Source: Sporosarcina sp. 6E9 (lineage in GTDB: Bacteria; Bacillota; Bacilli; Bacillales_A; Planococcaceae). From it: 64,000 bases of DNA. The notes under the pieces were generated by a model. That model was not told the DNA's origin and searched no databases. It worked only from the letters and a program-made list of their open reading frames with translations. The stretch is taken from the NCBI RefSeq assembly GCF_017921835.1, contig NZ_JAGEMN010000003.1, positions 62,001 through 126,000 of the forward strand, written 5' to 3'. The position numbers and the translations under genes were made by a program. Positions within the stretch are counted from its first letter, which is position 1. Each line of letters starts with the position of its first letter. Shown here in pieces: positions 44,443 through 52,213 of this stretch.

Positions 44443-45369
44443 TCATTCCCATTTATAATTCTTTCTCTTTAAAACCTCGATAAACGCGTCGACGATTTTC
44501 GGGTTGAATTGTTTCCCTTTTTCGTTAACGAGCTCTTGGATTGCATCTTTAATAGGTAGTGCTTTTTTGTAAACACGATTTGTTGTCATAGCGTCAAAAG
44601 CATCGACAACGGCAACGATGGATGCTTCAAGGGTTATTTCATCGGCTTTTAGTCCATATGGATACCCACTTCCATCATATCGTTCATGGTGTTGCTCAAC
44701 GATGATGGCTGCATCTTTTAACCATTCGACTTTATGTTCACGCATAATTTTTGCGCCTTCAATTGTATGTGTTTTCATTATTTCCCACTCGCAAGCTGTT
44801 AATTCACCAGGTTTATTCAACACTTCTATCGGAATTGCACGCTTTCCTATATCGTGAAAGTAGGCACCCCATCTAAGGATGCGAATGTTTTCTTTTGGTA
44901 ACCCCAGGTGTGTCCATACTTCAAGTGAATAATCTTTAATGCGATTACAGTGATTATACGTATATCCATCAAGCGCATCTATTGCGTCTGCTTCTTCTTG
45001 AAGTAATTGAGTTTCAAAAAATTCCGGTTCAAATTCTTCATATGAGGTTTTAATTAATAACTCGGCATCCGTATTGCCGTATAAGAATAGTGTGTTTTCA
45101 TAAAGAGAAGCGTCAATTGTTTCGCCGACTTTCAAAAGACGACTCTTGCCGTCATATCGAACTTCGACGCTACCGTTTAACAAGGTATATGTTTCAACAA
45201 TAGGTAGAGCAGTATTTTTATTGTATTGGACCCATAGGATATTGTCTTTTTGCAACGAATAAAGCGCATTGGATAAACCATTCCATCTTCCAAGTAAGAT
45301 TACTTCTGCATATCCGAGACGTAGGGTTGGGTATCCGTTTATGGTGTTATATGACTTGTTTTCTGACAA
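44443..45369 (-). CDS. HD-GYP domain protein with N-terminal sensor-like domain
   Basis: The C-terminal half is an HD-GYP domain: NHCNRIKDYS, FHDIGK, HTIEGA, HHERYDGSGYPYGL and DAFDAMTTNRVY, with all metal-binding His/Asp motifs and the GYP triad present. Such domains hydrolyse cyclic di-GMP or related dinucleotides. The N-terminal 110 residues look like a small beta-rich cupin or cyclic-nucleotide-like domain (LLNGSVEVRYDGKSRLLKVGE). Start uncertain: TTG at 45369 has AGGAG 13 nt upstream; the frame is open to an unsupported ATG at 45429. No membrane segments. Confidence 0.85.
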   Translation of the reverse strand: MSENKSYNTINGYPTLRLGYAEVILLGRWNGLSNALYSLQKDNILWVQYNKNTALPIVETYTLLNGSVEVRYDGKSRLLKVGETIDASLYENTLFLYGNTDAELLIKTSYEEFEPEFFETQLLQEEADAIDALDGYTYNHCNRIKDYSLEVWTHLGLPKENIRILRWGAYFHDIGKRAIPIEVLNKPGELTACEWEIMKTHTIEGAKIMREHKVEWLKDAAIIVEQHHERYDGSGYPYGLKADEITLEASIVAVVDAFDAMTTNRVYKKALPIKDAIQELVNEKGKQFNPKIVDAFIEVLKRKNYKWE

Positions 45370-45502
45370 TCTAATTAAACATCTCCTGCAGATTTTGACA
45401 TATTTTATCGAATTTTGCCTGCCTCTCATTAATTATATCAAGGGTTCGGCGGAATTCATACGTAAATATCTGCAGTTTATTGACAAACAAACTATGTTTT
45501 TA

Positions 45503-46813
45503 TTATAATTCCGTTCTTAATGCATTTATTACATCGATCTTTGTCGCCTTTCTTGCTGGACGCCACCCAGAAATCATTGCAACACCAATACTGATGGTAG
45601 AAGCGATTACGACAAGTTGCCATGGGATAATTGAAAATATGACTTGCATGTCTCCGAAGTCCTCTTCTCCCAATGCTGCCGTTACGATAATCGGTAGCAC
45701 AAAGTTTGCGACAATGCTGACACCGTATGAAATCACGATGGCAAGGAATGTTCCTAATATCCCAATCCATGCGCTTTCCATCAAGAATAGTCGCTGGATC
45801 AATTTTGGATTGGCCCCAATCGCTTTCATTACGCCAATTTCACGCGTTCGTTCCGTCACTGCCATCGTCATTGTATTGAATATCCCGATGGATGAAATTA
45901 AAATTGCAATGGTTCCTACGAATATAAGCCCTGCTTTTAAAGCAAAAAAGAATACATCGAGTTGATCTAACTCTTCTGTGACGGAATACACACTATGTCC
46001 TTGGTCTTTTAGCGTTTTTGTAATTGCTTTTACGTTTTCCAAATTATCGGCGTAGACCATTACGTTATTATAAAATAGATGCATGGCATCTGGATGATTG
46101 TCTAGCTCTACTTCCGCGTTATCGGTATAGATTTGTTCGATTGTTGGGATAAGCGATGCATTTGTATAGATGTTTTGATCTGTAAACCAATCTCTAGCAG
46201 GCGGTGTCGCGACACCGACGATTGTTAATTTCAATTCGTCCTCCTCGAACAAATTACCATTGAAATCGCCTAATCGGACTGTAAATTGTTCACCGATTAA
46301 ATTTCCTTCGTAGCCTTTGAAACCATCTTCCCCTTCCTCGATCTCAACTTCGCCATTTGCCTCTTCTTCTGTGAGGAGGAATTGACCAAAGTGGTTGCCG
46401 ACAACAACTTCGTTCGGGTTTTCCGGCAATCTTCCTTCAGTTAGTTTAAAACCTACTTTTCCCTCTTCAGTAAAGTCGGTCGCTATAACGCCATTATTGC
46501 CTTTCATATTTTTATAACTGGTTTCTGTTTGCACACTTAATTCTTGTCGATTCACAACCGCATTCACGTGTTCGATTTTTTTAAACTCATCGGCTATTTC
46601 CTGTGACATTTCACTGGCATACACTTGAATTTCGGTTACTTTCCCATGCGATAAGACCTCTTTGGTGATTGTGTCGTGAATTCCAAAGCCGACCGATGCG
46701 AGCACGATGAGAAATGCTGTACCCATCGTTGCGGCCAGAACCGTCATAAACACACGTAATCTGTTTTTCGAGATATGTTGTCGAACGAAATCGATTTGAT
46801 CTTTAAATTGCAT
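45503..46813 (-). CDS. ABC transporter permease, MacB/FtsX type
   Basis: A 436-residue permease with one N-terminal membrane helix (about 20-45), a large extracellular MacB-type core domain (about 50-290), and three C-terminal helices of the FtsX domain (ERTREIGVMKAIGANPKLI between helices). This is the mechanotransmission type used for peptide or lipoprotein handling rather than classical import. It overlaps the ATPase gene by 11 bp. Confidence 0.9.
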   Translation of the reverse strand: MQFKDQIDFVRQHISKNRLRVFMTVLAATMGTAFLIVLASVGFGIHDTITKEVLSHGKVTEIQVYASEMSQEIADEFKKIEHVNAVVNRQELSVQTETSYKNMKGNNGVIATDFTEEGKVGFKLTEGRLPENPNEVVVGNHFGQFLLTEEEANGEVEIEEGEDGFKGYEGNLIGEQFTVRLGDFNGNLFEEDELKLTIVGVATPPARDWFTDQNIYTNASLIPTIEQIYTDNAEVELDNHPDAMHLFYNNVMVYADNLENVKAITKTLKDQGHSVYSVTEELDQLDVFFFALKAGLIFVGTIAILISSIGIFNTMTMAVTERTREIGVMKAIGANPKLIQRLFLMESAWIGILGTFLAIVISYGVSIVANFVLPIIVTAALGEEDFGDMQVIFSIIPWQLVVIASTISIGVAMISGWRPARKATKIDVINALRTEL

Positions 46814-47501
46814 GTTGAACGACTCCTTCCGTTAATATACCGTCGCGCATGGTGTATACCCGATTGGCTGTTTGCGCAACTTCATCATCATGTGTGATGA
46901 TGACAAATGTGATGCCTCGGTTTTTATTCAGTGATTGAATGAGTAATAGAATATCTTGCTCCGTTTCAGAGTCAAGGCTTCCAGTTGGCTCGTCGGCTAA
47001 AATGATGGGTGGATCTGTAATAAGTGCGCGTGCGATACTAACACGTTGTTGCTGCCCGCCTGATAATTCGTTTGGATAATGGTCTTGAACTTCGGTTAGG
47101 CCTACGTATTTCATTAAGGTTGTCACTTTTTCTTTACGTACCGCCTGTTCAATTCCTTGAAGCTTTAGCGGCAACTCCACATTTTCAAATGCATTCAACC
47201 CAGGCATGAGTTGAAAGTTTTGAAAGATAAACCCATAATTGCTTAGTCTAAATTCTGCGTTGTCCATTTCATTAAAAGTAGATGTTTCAATGCCATTTAC
47301 TTTAATTTCTCCGCTTTCTGGCGTCATGAATCCCGCAAGTATATGTAAGAGCGTCGATTTCCCCGAACCACTTTTCCCGACGATTGAAACAATTTCTCCA
47401 TCGTTGACATTGAAATTCACATCTCTTAATACTGGAATATGTTTCTCTTTTCCTTTTTTACCGATTTTGAATGAATGATTTAATCCTTTGATAGTAATCA
47501 T
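46803..47501 (-). CDS. ABC transporter ATPase, LolD/MacB type
   Basis: A 232-residue ATPase: Walker [11 protein letters not shown]-loop [10 protein letters not shown], signature [15 protein letters not shown], Walker [14 protein letters not shown]-loop THD. It pairs with the downstream MacB/FtsX-type permease. RBS GGAGGGG before the ATG. No two-component system is adjacent, unlike bacitracin-type detoxification modules, so the substrate is open. Confidence 0.93.
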   Translation of the reverse strand: MITIKGLNHSFKIGKKGKEKHIPVLRDVNFNVNDGEIVSIVGKSGSGKSTLLHILAGFMTPESGEIKVNGIETSTFNEMDNAEFRLSNYGFIFQNFQLMPGLNAFENVELPLKLQGIEQAVRKEKVTTLMKYVGLTEVQDHYPNELSGGQQQRVSIARALITDPPIILADEPTGSLDSETEQDILLLIQSLNKNRGITFVIITHDDEVAQTANRVYTMRDGILTEGVVQHAI

Positions 47502-47590
47502 GCTTTCCCCTCCATCTGATACTGATTTTAATTATAGTCAGGGGTTCTTAAGGTAATGTGAGGATAAAAATGAAGAAATTCTTAAGAATT

Positions 47591-47680
47591 GAGATGAATT
47601 CGTATATTGCGCGGAATTTGTTAACCGTAGAGAGGACTTCAAAATGTAATGGGAGGAGTTCGGGTGGAGAGAGCACTAAT
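47591..47680. repeat. Intergenic 18/21-bp-period array E (core GAGAGGANTTCG)
   Basis: Units start at 47591, 47609, 47630, 47651 and 47669 (steps 18, 21, 21, 18) with degenerate core GAGAGGANTTCG. The same core and the same 18/21 steps occur in array D at 59.4-59.7 kb. It lies between the flotillin terminator and the ABC ATPase start. Nothing else is seen in 47502-47714. Confidence 0.6.
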
Positions 47681-47714
47681 GTTGAGTCCAGAAACAACTA
47701 CTGTTTTTCCCCCA

Positions 47715-47753
47715 AATATAAAAAACGGAACCCGACTTATCAGGTTCCGTTTT
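47715..47753 (-). terminator. Terminator of the flotillin operon
   Basis: A perfect 11-bp stem (47722-47732 with 47743-47753), A-rich on the left side, giving a U tract on the minus strand. Confidence 0.85.
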
Positions 47754-47764
47754 CGATAAAACGA

Positions 47765-49303
47765 TTATTTTTCTGTCGTTGCAACTTCTGCTTCAACCGT
47801 GTCGTTGTTTTGCACTGCATCTGTTAGTTGATCGATGCTCGGGCGAAGATTGTGTTTGCCAGCGTAGCTTTCAAGCATTTCTTTTACGTCAATACCTGAA
47901 GTGGCTTTTAATGTTTCTTGTAGCGTCGACATTAGATCGGTTGCGTATGATGTGACTTTATTCGCACCGCCACCTTCACCGCCACCGGTATCAACGACTG
48001 TAATTTTGTCGATGTTTCCAAGTGGGCTAGCAATTTGCTTCGCGTACTCAGGAATCATTTCTATGACCATATCGAGCATTGCTGCTTGACCGTATTGTTC
48101 GAACGCTTCCGCGATTTTACGTTTCGCTTCGGCTTCAGCAAGACCTTTCAGACGGATAATGTCTGCTTCAGATTCACCTTGTGCACGTTGTGAATCAGCT
48201 CTTGCCTGACCATCGAGACGAACTTTTTCTGCGTCAGCTGTTGCTCTAGCTTCAATTCCGTATTTCTCGGCATCTGCTTCGGCCATTTGTCTAGATTTTG
48301 CAGCGGCTGCATTTTGTTCGATTGCATAACGATCCGCGTCCGCTTTTTTCTTAACTTCGGAGTCATACTGTTTCTCACGACGTAGGATTTCATTTTCTTC
48401 TAGTTCGATTTGCTTTTGACGCTCGATGATTTGAATTTGCATCTCTTGCTCCATAACTTCTTGTTTGGAACGAGCGGATTGCAATTCGTACGCTTGGTCC
48501 GCACGTGCTTTGGCGCGGTCTTGCTCGAGGCGATATTCTGCAACCTTCAATTGATTTTCTTTTTCTGCTTCTGCAATTTCAGTTGCACGTTCAAGCTCGG
48601 CTTTCTGTGCTTCTTTTGATGCTTCCGCGTTTTTAATGCGTGTCTCTTTTTGTGCTTCAACTGTTGCGATATCTGCATCCCGTTTTACTTGTGCGATACG
48701 CGGTTTTCCTAGTGAATCAAGATAGCCGTTTTTATCGCGAACGTCTTTTATTGTAAATGAAACAATGATAAGTCCCATTTTCGATAAATCCTGTGATGCG
48801 ACCCGTTGTACTTCTTGGGAGAACATATCACGATTTTTATAAATTTCTTCAACGGTCATTGATCCTAAAATGGATCTCAAGTGTCCTTCTAGTACTTCTT
48901 TCGCTTCATTTTCACGATCTTCTTTTGATTTCCCCAAAAACTGTTCTGCTGCTGTAGCAATTTCAGTAATTGAACCACCAATTTTAATAATCGCTGTTCC
49001 ATCCGCCATTACGGGAACGCCTTGTTCTGTATATACTTCAGGCGTTGTTACTTCAAGCTTACTCGATAAGAGACTAAGCGGTTTAGCTTGTTGGAAAATC
49101 GGAAATACAAATGTACCTCCGCCGCGGATGATTTTTACCCGGTTTCCTGAATCGTCTTTATGTACATTTTTGGTCCCCAGGTAACTTCCTGTTACGATTA
49201 GTGCTTCGTCTGGGCCAACTGTTTTGTATTTTGAAATGTACACAAGAATGACTGCCAATAAAATAAATGCGACTACTCCAATTACTATCCAAATTCCTGG
49301 CAT
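47765..49303 (-). CDS. floT: Flotillin-like SPFH protein FloT (YuaG)
   Basis: A 512-residue flotillin with an N-terminal membrane hairpin (about 3-22), an SPFH/PHB domain (about 25-205), a long charged coiled coil rich in Glu-Ala repeats (about 215-400) and a C-terminal oligomerisation region. It organises functional membrane microdomains and affects signalling and membrane fluidity. It follows the NfeD-like yuaF gene by 21 bp, the yuaFG order of B. subtilis, driven by a sigma-W-type promoter. Confidence 0.94.
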   Translation of the reverse strand: MPGIWIVIGVVAFILLAVILVYISKYKTVGPDEALIVTGSYLGTKNVHKDDSGNRVKIIRGGGTFVFPIFQQAKPLSLLSSKLEVTTPEVYTEQGVPVMADGTAIIKIGGSITEIATAAEQFLGKSKEDRENEAKEVLEGHLRSILGSMTVEEIYKNRDMFSQEVQRVASQDLSKMGLIIVSFTIKDVRDKNGYLDSLGKPRIAQVKRDADIATVEAQKETRIKNAEASKEAQKAELERATEIAEAEKENQLKVAEYRLEQDRAKARADQAYELQSARSKQEVMEQEMQIQIIERQKQIELEENEILRREKQYDSEVKKKADADRYAIEQNAAAAKSRQMAEADAEKYGIEARATADAEKVRLDGQARADSQRAQGESEADIIRLKGLAEAEAKRKIAEAFEQYGQAAMLDMVIEMIPEYAKQIASPLGNIDKITVVDTGGGEGGGANKVTSYATDLMSTLQETLKATSGIDVKEMLESYAGKHNLRPSIDQLTDAVQNNDTVEAEVATTEK

Positions 49304-49324
49304 GGTGTTTCCCCCTCTTATTTT

Positions 49325-49861
49325 TTATTCTGCGAAACGGAATGGTTCATATTCTTTTACAATAAGCGTGCCTTCTTTCACATCAATTACAAGCACTTCT
49401 TTTCCGTAATCGATGGCACTGTTTTCATAACCAGAAGCACGTTTTGAAATAAGTCCATTCACTGTTTCAATGACGACCTCACCGAATCCATCGACTGGTA
49501 CGGGTACAATGACTCTACCAACTTGCCCAGATAATGAAGCTTCCGTGTAGGCGAGTGATACTTCTGCTGATGAAAGCGGAAGTAAAACAAAAAAGTAAAG
49601 TAATAAATCAAGTACAAAGGCAATGGCTAAAGCTACAATTATAATGACGCCACTGTTCCAGTCCATGGTGAGTTCCAAAATATATCCGGAAGCAGCCGTG
49701 AATGTTAAAAATGAAAGCACAACCGCTGGATCCAAAAATGGACTTACTTCACCGATACCTTCGGCGATGTCACTGAAAAAGACGTAAATAATTGTAATGA
49801 GACCTAAAATGATTAACGCGTACAAGTAAAATTGCACGATTGGTAAACCAAATAGCTCCAT
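49325..49861 (-). CDS. yuaF: NfeD-like membrane protein YuaF
   Basis: The 178-residue protein has about four membrane helices (12-30, 50-70, 75-95 region) and a C-terminal OB-fold domain (LSGQVGRVIVPVPVDGFGEVVIE to EGTLIVKEYEPF), the architecture of YuaF, partner of flotillin. Start at 49861 is chosen for AAAGGGG 8-10 nt upstream; a GTG three codons earlier lies in the RBS. First gene of a two-gene sigma-W-type operon. Confidence 0.9.
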   Translation of the reverse strand: MELFGLPIVQFYLYALIILGLITIIYVFFSDIAEGIGEVSPFLDPAVVLSFLTFTAASGYILELTMDWNSGVIIIVALAIAFVLDLLLYFFVLLPLSSAEVSLAYTEASLSGQVGRVIVPVPVDGFGEVVIETVNGLISKRASGYENSAIDYGKEVLVIDVKEGTLIVKEYEPFRFAE

Positions 49862-49905
49862 TTCCCACACCCCTTTACCCTACTATACTCTTCATCAACT
49901 ATAGA

Positions 49906-49931
49906 TACGTATGAAGTTAGCGAAAGTTTCA
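49906..49931 (-). promoter_or_regulatory. Sigma-W promoter of yuaF-floT
   Basis: Minus strand TGAAAC (49931-49926), exactly 16 bp, CGTA (49909-49906), a perfect match to the ECF sigma-W consensus, 45 bp before the yuaF ATG. In B. subtilis the homologous operon belongs to the sigma-W cell-envelope stress regulon. Confidence 0.9.
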
Positions 49932-49966
49932 AATTAAAATAATTTGTTTTGATAAATCTGCTATAG

Positions 49967-49995
49967 TTTTGCTTCGCAAGTTTTATTGTTATAAT
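49967..49995 (+). promoter_or_regulatory. Probable promoter of the DUF47-pit operon
   Basis: TATAAT at 49990-49995 with a weak TTTTGC at 49967-49972 (17 bp), divergent from the sigma-W promoter and about 50 bp before the first gene. Confidence 0.5.
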
Positions 49996-50042
49996 TAGGC
50001 TGTACATAATTATATTCCGATAATACGGATGGAGGCTTTGAA

Positions 50043-50663
50043 ATGTTCAGTTTACGAAAAACAGATCCTTTTTTCACGGCTTTATTGGCAATCGCGGAGC
50101 ATGTGCAAGAAGCAGTTCACTATGCGCATGACTTCAAAATTAATAACGCTGCGGATTTGAAAGAAGTTAGTATAAAACTTAAAAACTATGAGCGATCGGG
50201 CGACGACTTAGTCTATGAGTTGACGACGAGGCTCAACACATCGTTCATGACACCTATTGAACGTGATGACATTTTACATCTTTCCATCAAAATGGATGAT
50301 ATTCTTGACGGGATTGAGCACTTTGCTGCGCATCTTGAAATGTTTTCGTTAATAGATATTGATGAATATGTTCATTCGTTTATGGAGAACATCGTCAAAA
50401 GTACAGATGAAATTGTTAAAGCGCTAGAATTACTTTCAAAAAGAAAGTTAGTCGAAATGAGAGAACATGCCATTGCGATTAAAAAATTGGAAAGTATTTG
50501 TGATGATATTTACAGAACTTCTATCAAACAACTTTTCATCACAGAAAAAGATCCAATTCGAATCATCCAATTTAAAGATATTTATGAACAACTTGAAGAT
50601 GTTGCGGATTATTGCGAAGATGTTGCGAATACAATTGAAGCAATTATCATGCGCAACGCGTAA
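50043..50663 (+). CDS. DUF47 (PhoU-like) phosphate transport accessory protein
   Basis: A 206-residue all-helical PhoU-related protein (start FSLRKTDPFFTALLAIAEHV, later LHLSIKMDDILDGIEHFA and EDVADYCEDVANTIE with metal-binding acidic residues). Proteins of this family accompany Pit transporters and are thought to modulate them. It ends 11 bp before pit. RBS GGAGG before the ATG. Confidence 0.93.
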   Translation: MFSLRKTDPFFTALLAIAEHVQEAVHYAHDFKINNAADLKEVSIKLKNYERSGDDLVYELTTRLNTSFMTPIERDDILHLSIKMDDILDGIEHFAAHLEMFSLIDIDEYVHSFMENIVKSTDEIVKALELLSKRKLVEMREHAIAIKKLESICDDIYRTSIKQLFITEKDPIRIIQFKDIYEQLEDVADYCEDVANTIEAIIMRNA

Positions 50664-50674
50664 GGGGGCGCCAA

Positions 50675-51673
50675 ATGTCTACCATACTGGTCCTTACAAT
50701 ACTCGTCGTCATATTTGCATTAGCATTTGACTTTATCAATGGATTCCATGACACGGCAAACGCAATCGCGACTTCTGTTTCGACGCGTGCGTTAAGACCG
50801 CGAACCGCTGTTTATATGGCGGCTATTATGAATTTTATCGGAGCCCTGACATTTACCGGCGTGGCAAAGACAATTTCCAAAGACATCGTTGACCCTTTCG
50901 TCCTTGATAACGGAGCGCTCGTCATTTTAGCAGCGCTCACGGCAGCGATTGCTTGGAACTTGATTACTTGGTATTTTGGAATACCGTCGAGTTCTTCACA
51001 CGCTTTGATTGGTTCGATTGCCGGCGCTGCTATTGCTGCCGCGGGATTCGGTATTTTAAATTACAGCGGATTTATAAAGATTTTACAAGCGCTTCTTATT
51101 TCACCGTTTATCGCTTTATTCGTTGGATTCATAATGATGTCGTTATTTAAGGTCGTGTTGAAAAACAGAAATTTATTCACGGCGAATACGCGAATTCGTT
51201 ATTTACAAATCGGTACCGCTGCCCTTCAAGCATTTACTCATGGAACGAATGATGCACAAAAAGCAATGGGTATCATTACAATGGCTTTGATTGCCGGTGG
51301 ACTGCAGGCAGGCGACGATATCCAACTTTGGGTTCGAATTGCCGCCGCAACGGCTATGGGACTCGGAACTTCTATTGGCGGTTATAAAATTATTAAAACA
51401 GTTGGCACAAAAATCATGAAGATCCGTCCAGTAAATGGAGCCGCCGCTGATTTATCATCCGCCGGAATTATTTTCGCCGCTACACTTCTACATTTGCCAG
51501 TGAGTACGACGCATGTTATTTCTTCCGCTATTATGGGCGTTGGAACTGCGCAAAGGGTTCGCGGAGTTAACTGGGGCGTGGCACAAAGGATTGTTTTAAC
51601 ATGGATTATTACGTTGCCAATTTCAGCATTACTCGCTGCAATTGTTTATAAAGTACTTGCATTGTTTTTTTAA
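50675..51673 (+). CDS. pit: Low-affinity inorganic phosphate transporter Pit
   Basis: A 332-residue PiT-family permease with the duplicated signature: FDFINGFHDTANAIATSVSTRAL in the N-terminal half and THGTNDAQKAMGIITMAL in the C-terminal half. It takes up metal-phosphate with the proton or sodium gradient. Sulfate permeases such as CysP are related, but the DUF47 gene upstream supports phosphate. RBS AAGGGGG. No terminator is obvious after it. Confidence 0.93.
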   Translation: MSTILVLTILVVIFALAFDFINGFHDTANAIATSVSTRALRPRTAVYMAAIMNFIGALTFTGVAKTISKDIVDPFVLDNGALVILAALTAAIAWNLITWYFGIPSSSSHALIGSIAGAAIAAAGFGILNYSGFIKILQALLISPFIALFVGFIMMSLFKVVLKNRNLFTANTRIRYLQIGTAALQAFTHGTNDAQKAMGIITMALIAGGLQAGDDIQLWVRIAAATAMGLGTSIGGYKIIKTVGTKIMKIRPVNGAAADLSSAGIIFAATLLHLPVSTTHVISSAIMGVGTAQRVRGVNWGVAQRIVLTWIITLPISALLAAIVYKVLALFF

Positions 51674-51801
51674 TTTAAACATTTCCCTTGCATTCTTTGT
51701 ATATCCCTGTTATGATAAAGAAGAATTATTTTTGTTCGACAACATGATGGTCTCGAAAAATCTTGACCGCTTCAAGACTTGAGCAAGGATAGTAACACAA
51801 T

Positions 51802-51820
51802 GTGTGTAAATATTACACAC
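51802..51820 (+). promoter_or_regulatory. Hairpin directly before the cold shock gene RBS
   Basis: GTGTGTAA (51802-51809) pairs with TTACACAC (51813-51820) around a 3-nt loop, ending one base before the RBS GAGGAGG (51821). It may modulate translation initiation of the csp mRNA with temperature; inferred only from position. Confidence 0.5.
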
Positions 51821-51835
51821 GAGGAGGAAACAAAC

Positions 51836-52036
51836 ATGGAACAAGGTAAAGTAAAATGGTTTAACGCAGAAAAAGGTTTTGGATTTATTGAACGTGAAGA
51901 TGGCGACGACGTATTCGTACATTTCTCAGCTATCCAAGGCGAAGGATTCAAGTCTCTTGAAGAAGGCCAAGACGTGACTTTCGAAATCGAGCAAGGCGAA
52001 CGTGGACTTCAAGCTTCAAACGTTGAAAAAAACTAA
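51836..52036 (+). CDS. Cold shock protein (CspA/CspB family)
   Basis: A 66-residue single OB-fold RNA chaperone: [13 protein letters not shown] (RNP1) and DVFVHFSAI (RNP2). It binds single-stranded RNA and DNA and keeps mRNAs translatable. The start at 51836 follows GAGGAGG; the frame upstream is leader. The 5' leader of about 100 nt with a hairpin against the RBS is typical of regulated csp mRNAs. A strong terminator follows. Confidence 0.97.
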   Translation: MEQGKVKWFNAEKGFGFIEREDGDDVFVHFSAIQGEGFKSLEEGQDVTFEIEQGERGLQASNVEKN

Positions 52037-52052
52037 TTTGAACTAACCATTC

Positions 52053-52085
52053 AAAAGCCATCCCCTTAGGGGGATGGCTTTTTTT
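52053..52085 (+). terminator. Terminator of the cold shock gene
   Basis: A 13-bp stem (52053-52065 with 52070-52082), followed by a T run. Confidence 0.92.
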
Positions 52086-52213
52086 CTTTGATTTATATAT
52101 ATTTATGTTGTTTTTTACCAATATTTCATTCTCAAAAAAGGACATTCCGGACTTTATCCGTTACTATTATAGAAGAATAGAATTCTATTTCCATATAGAA
52201 AGGATTGACTACT

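Noticed and set aside
47558..47827. 89-codon plus-strand ORF opposite the floT end
   Set aside because: It crosses the terminator and the floT coding end, has no RBS match to its start and includes array E sequence.
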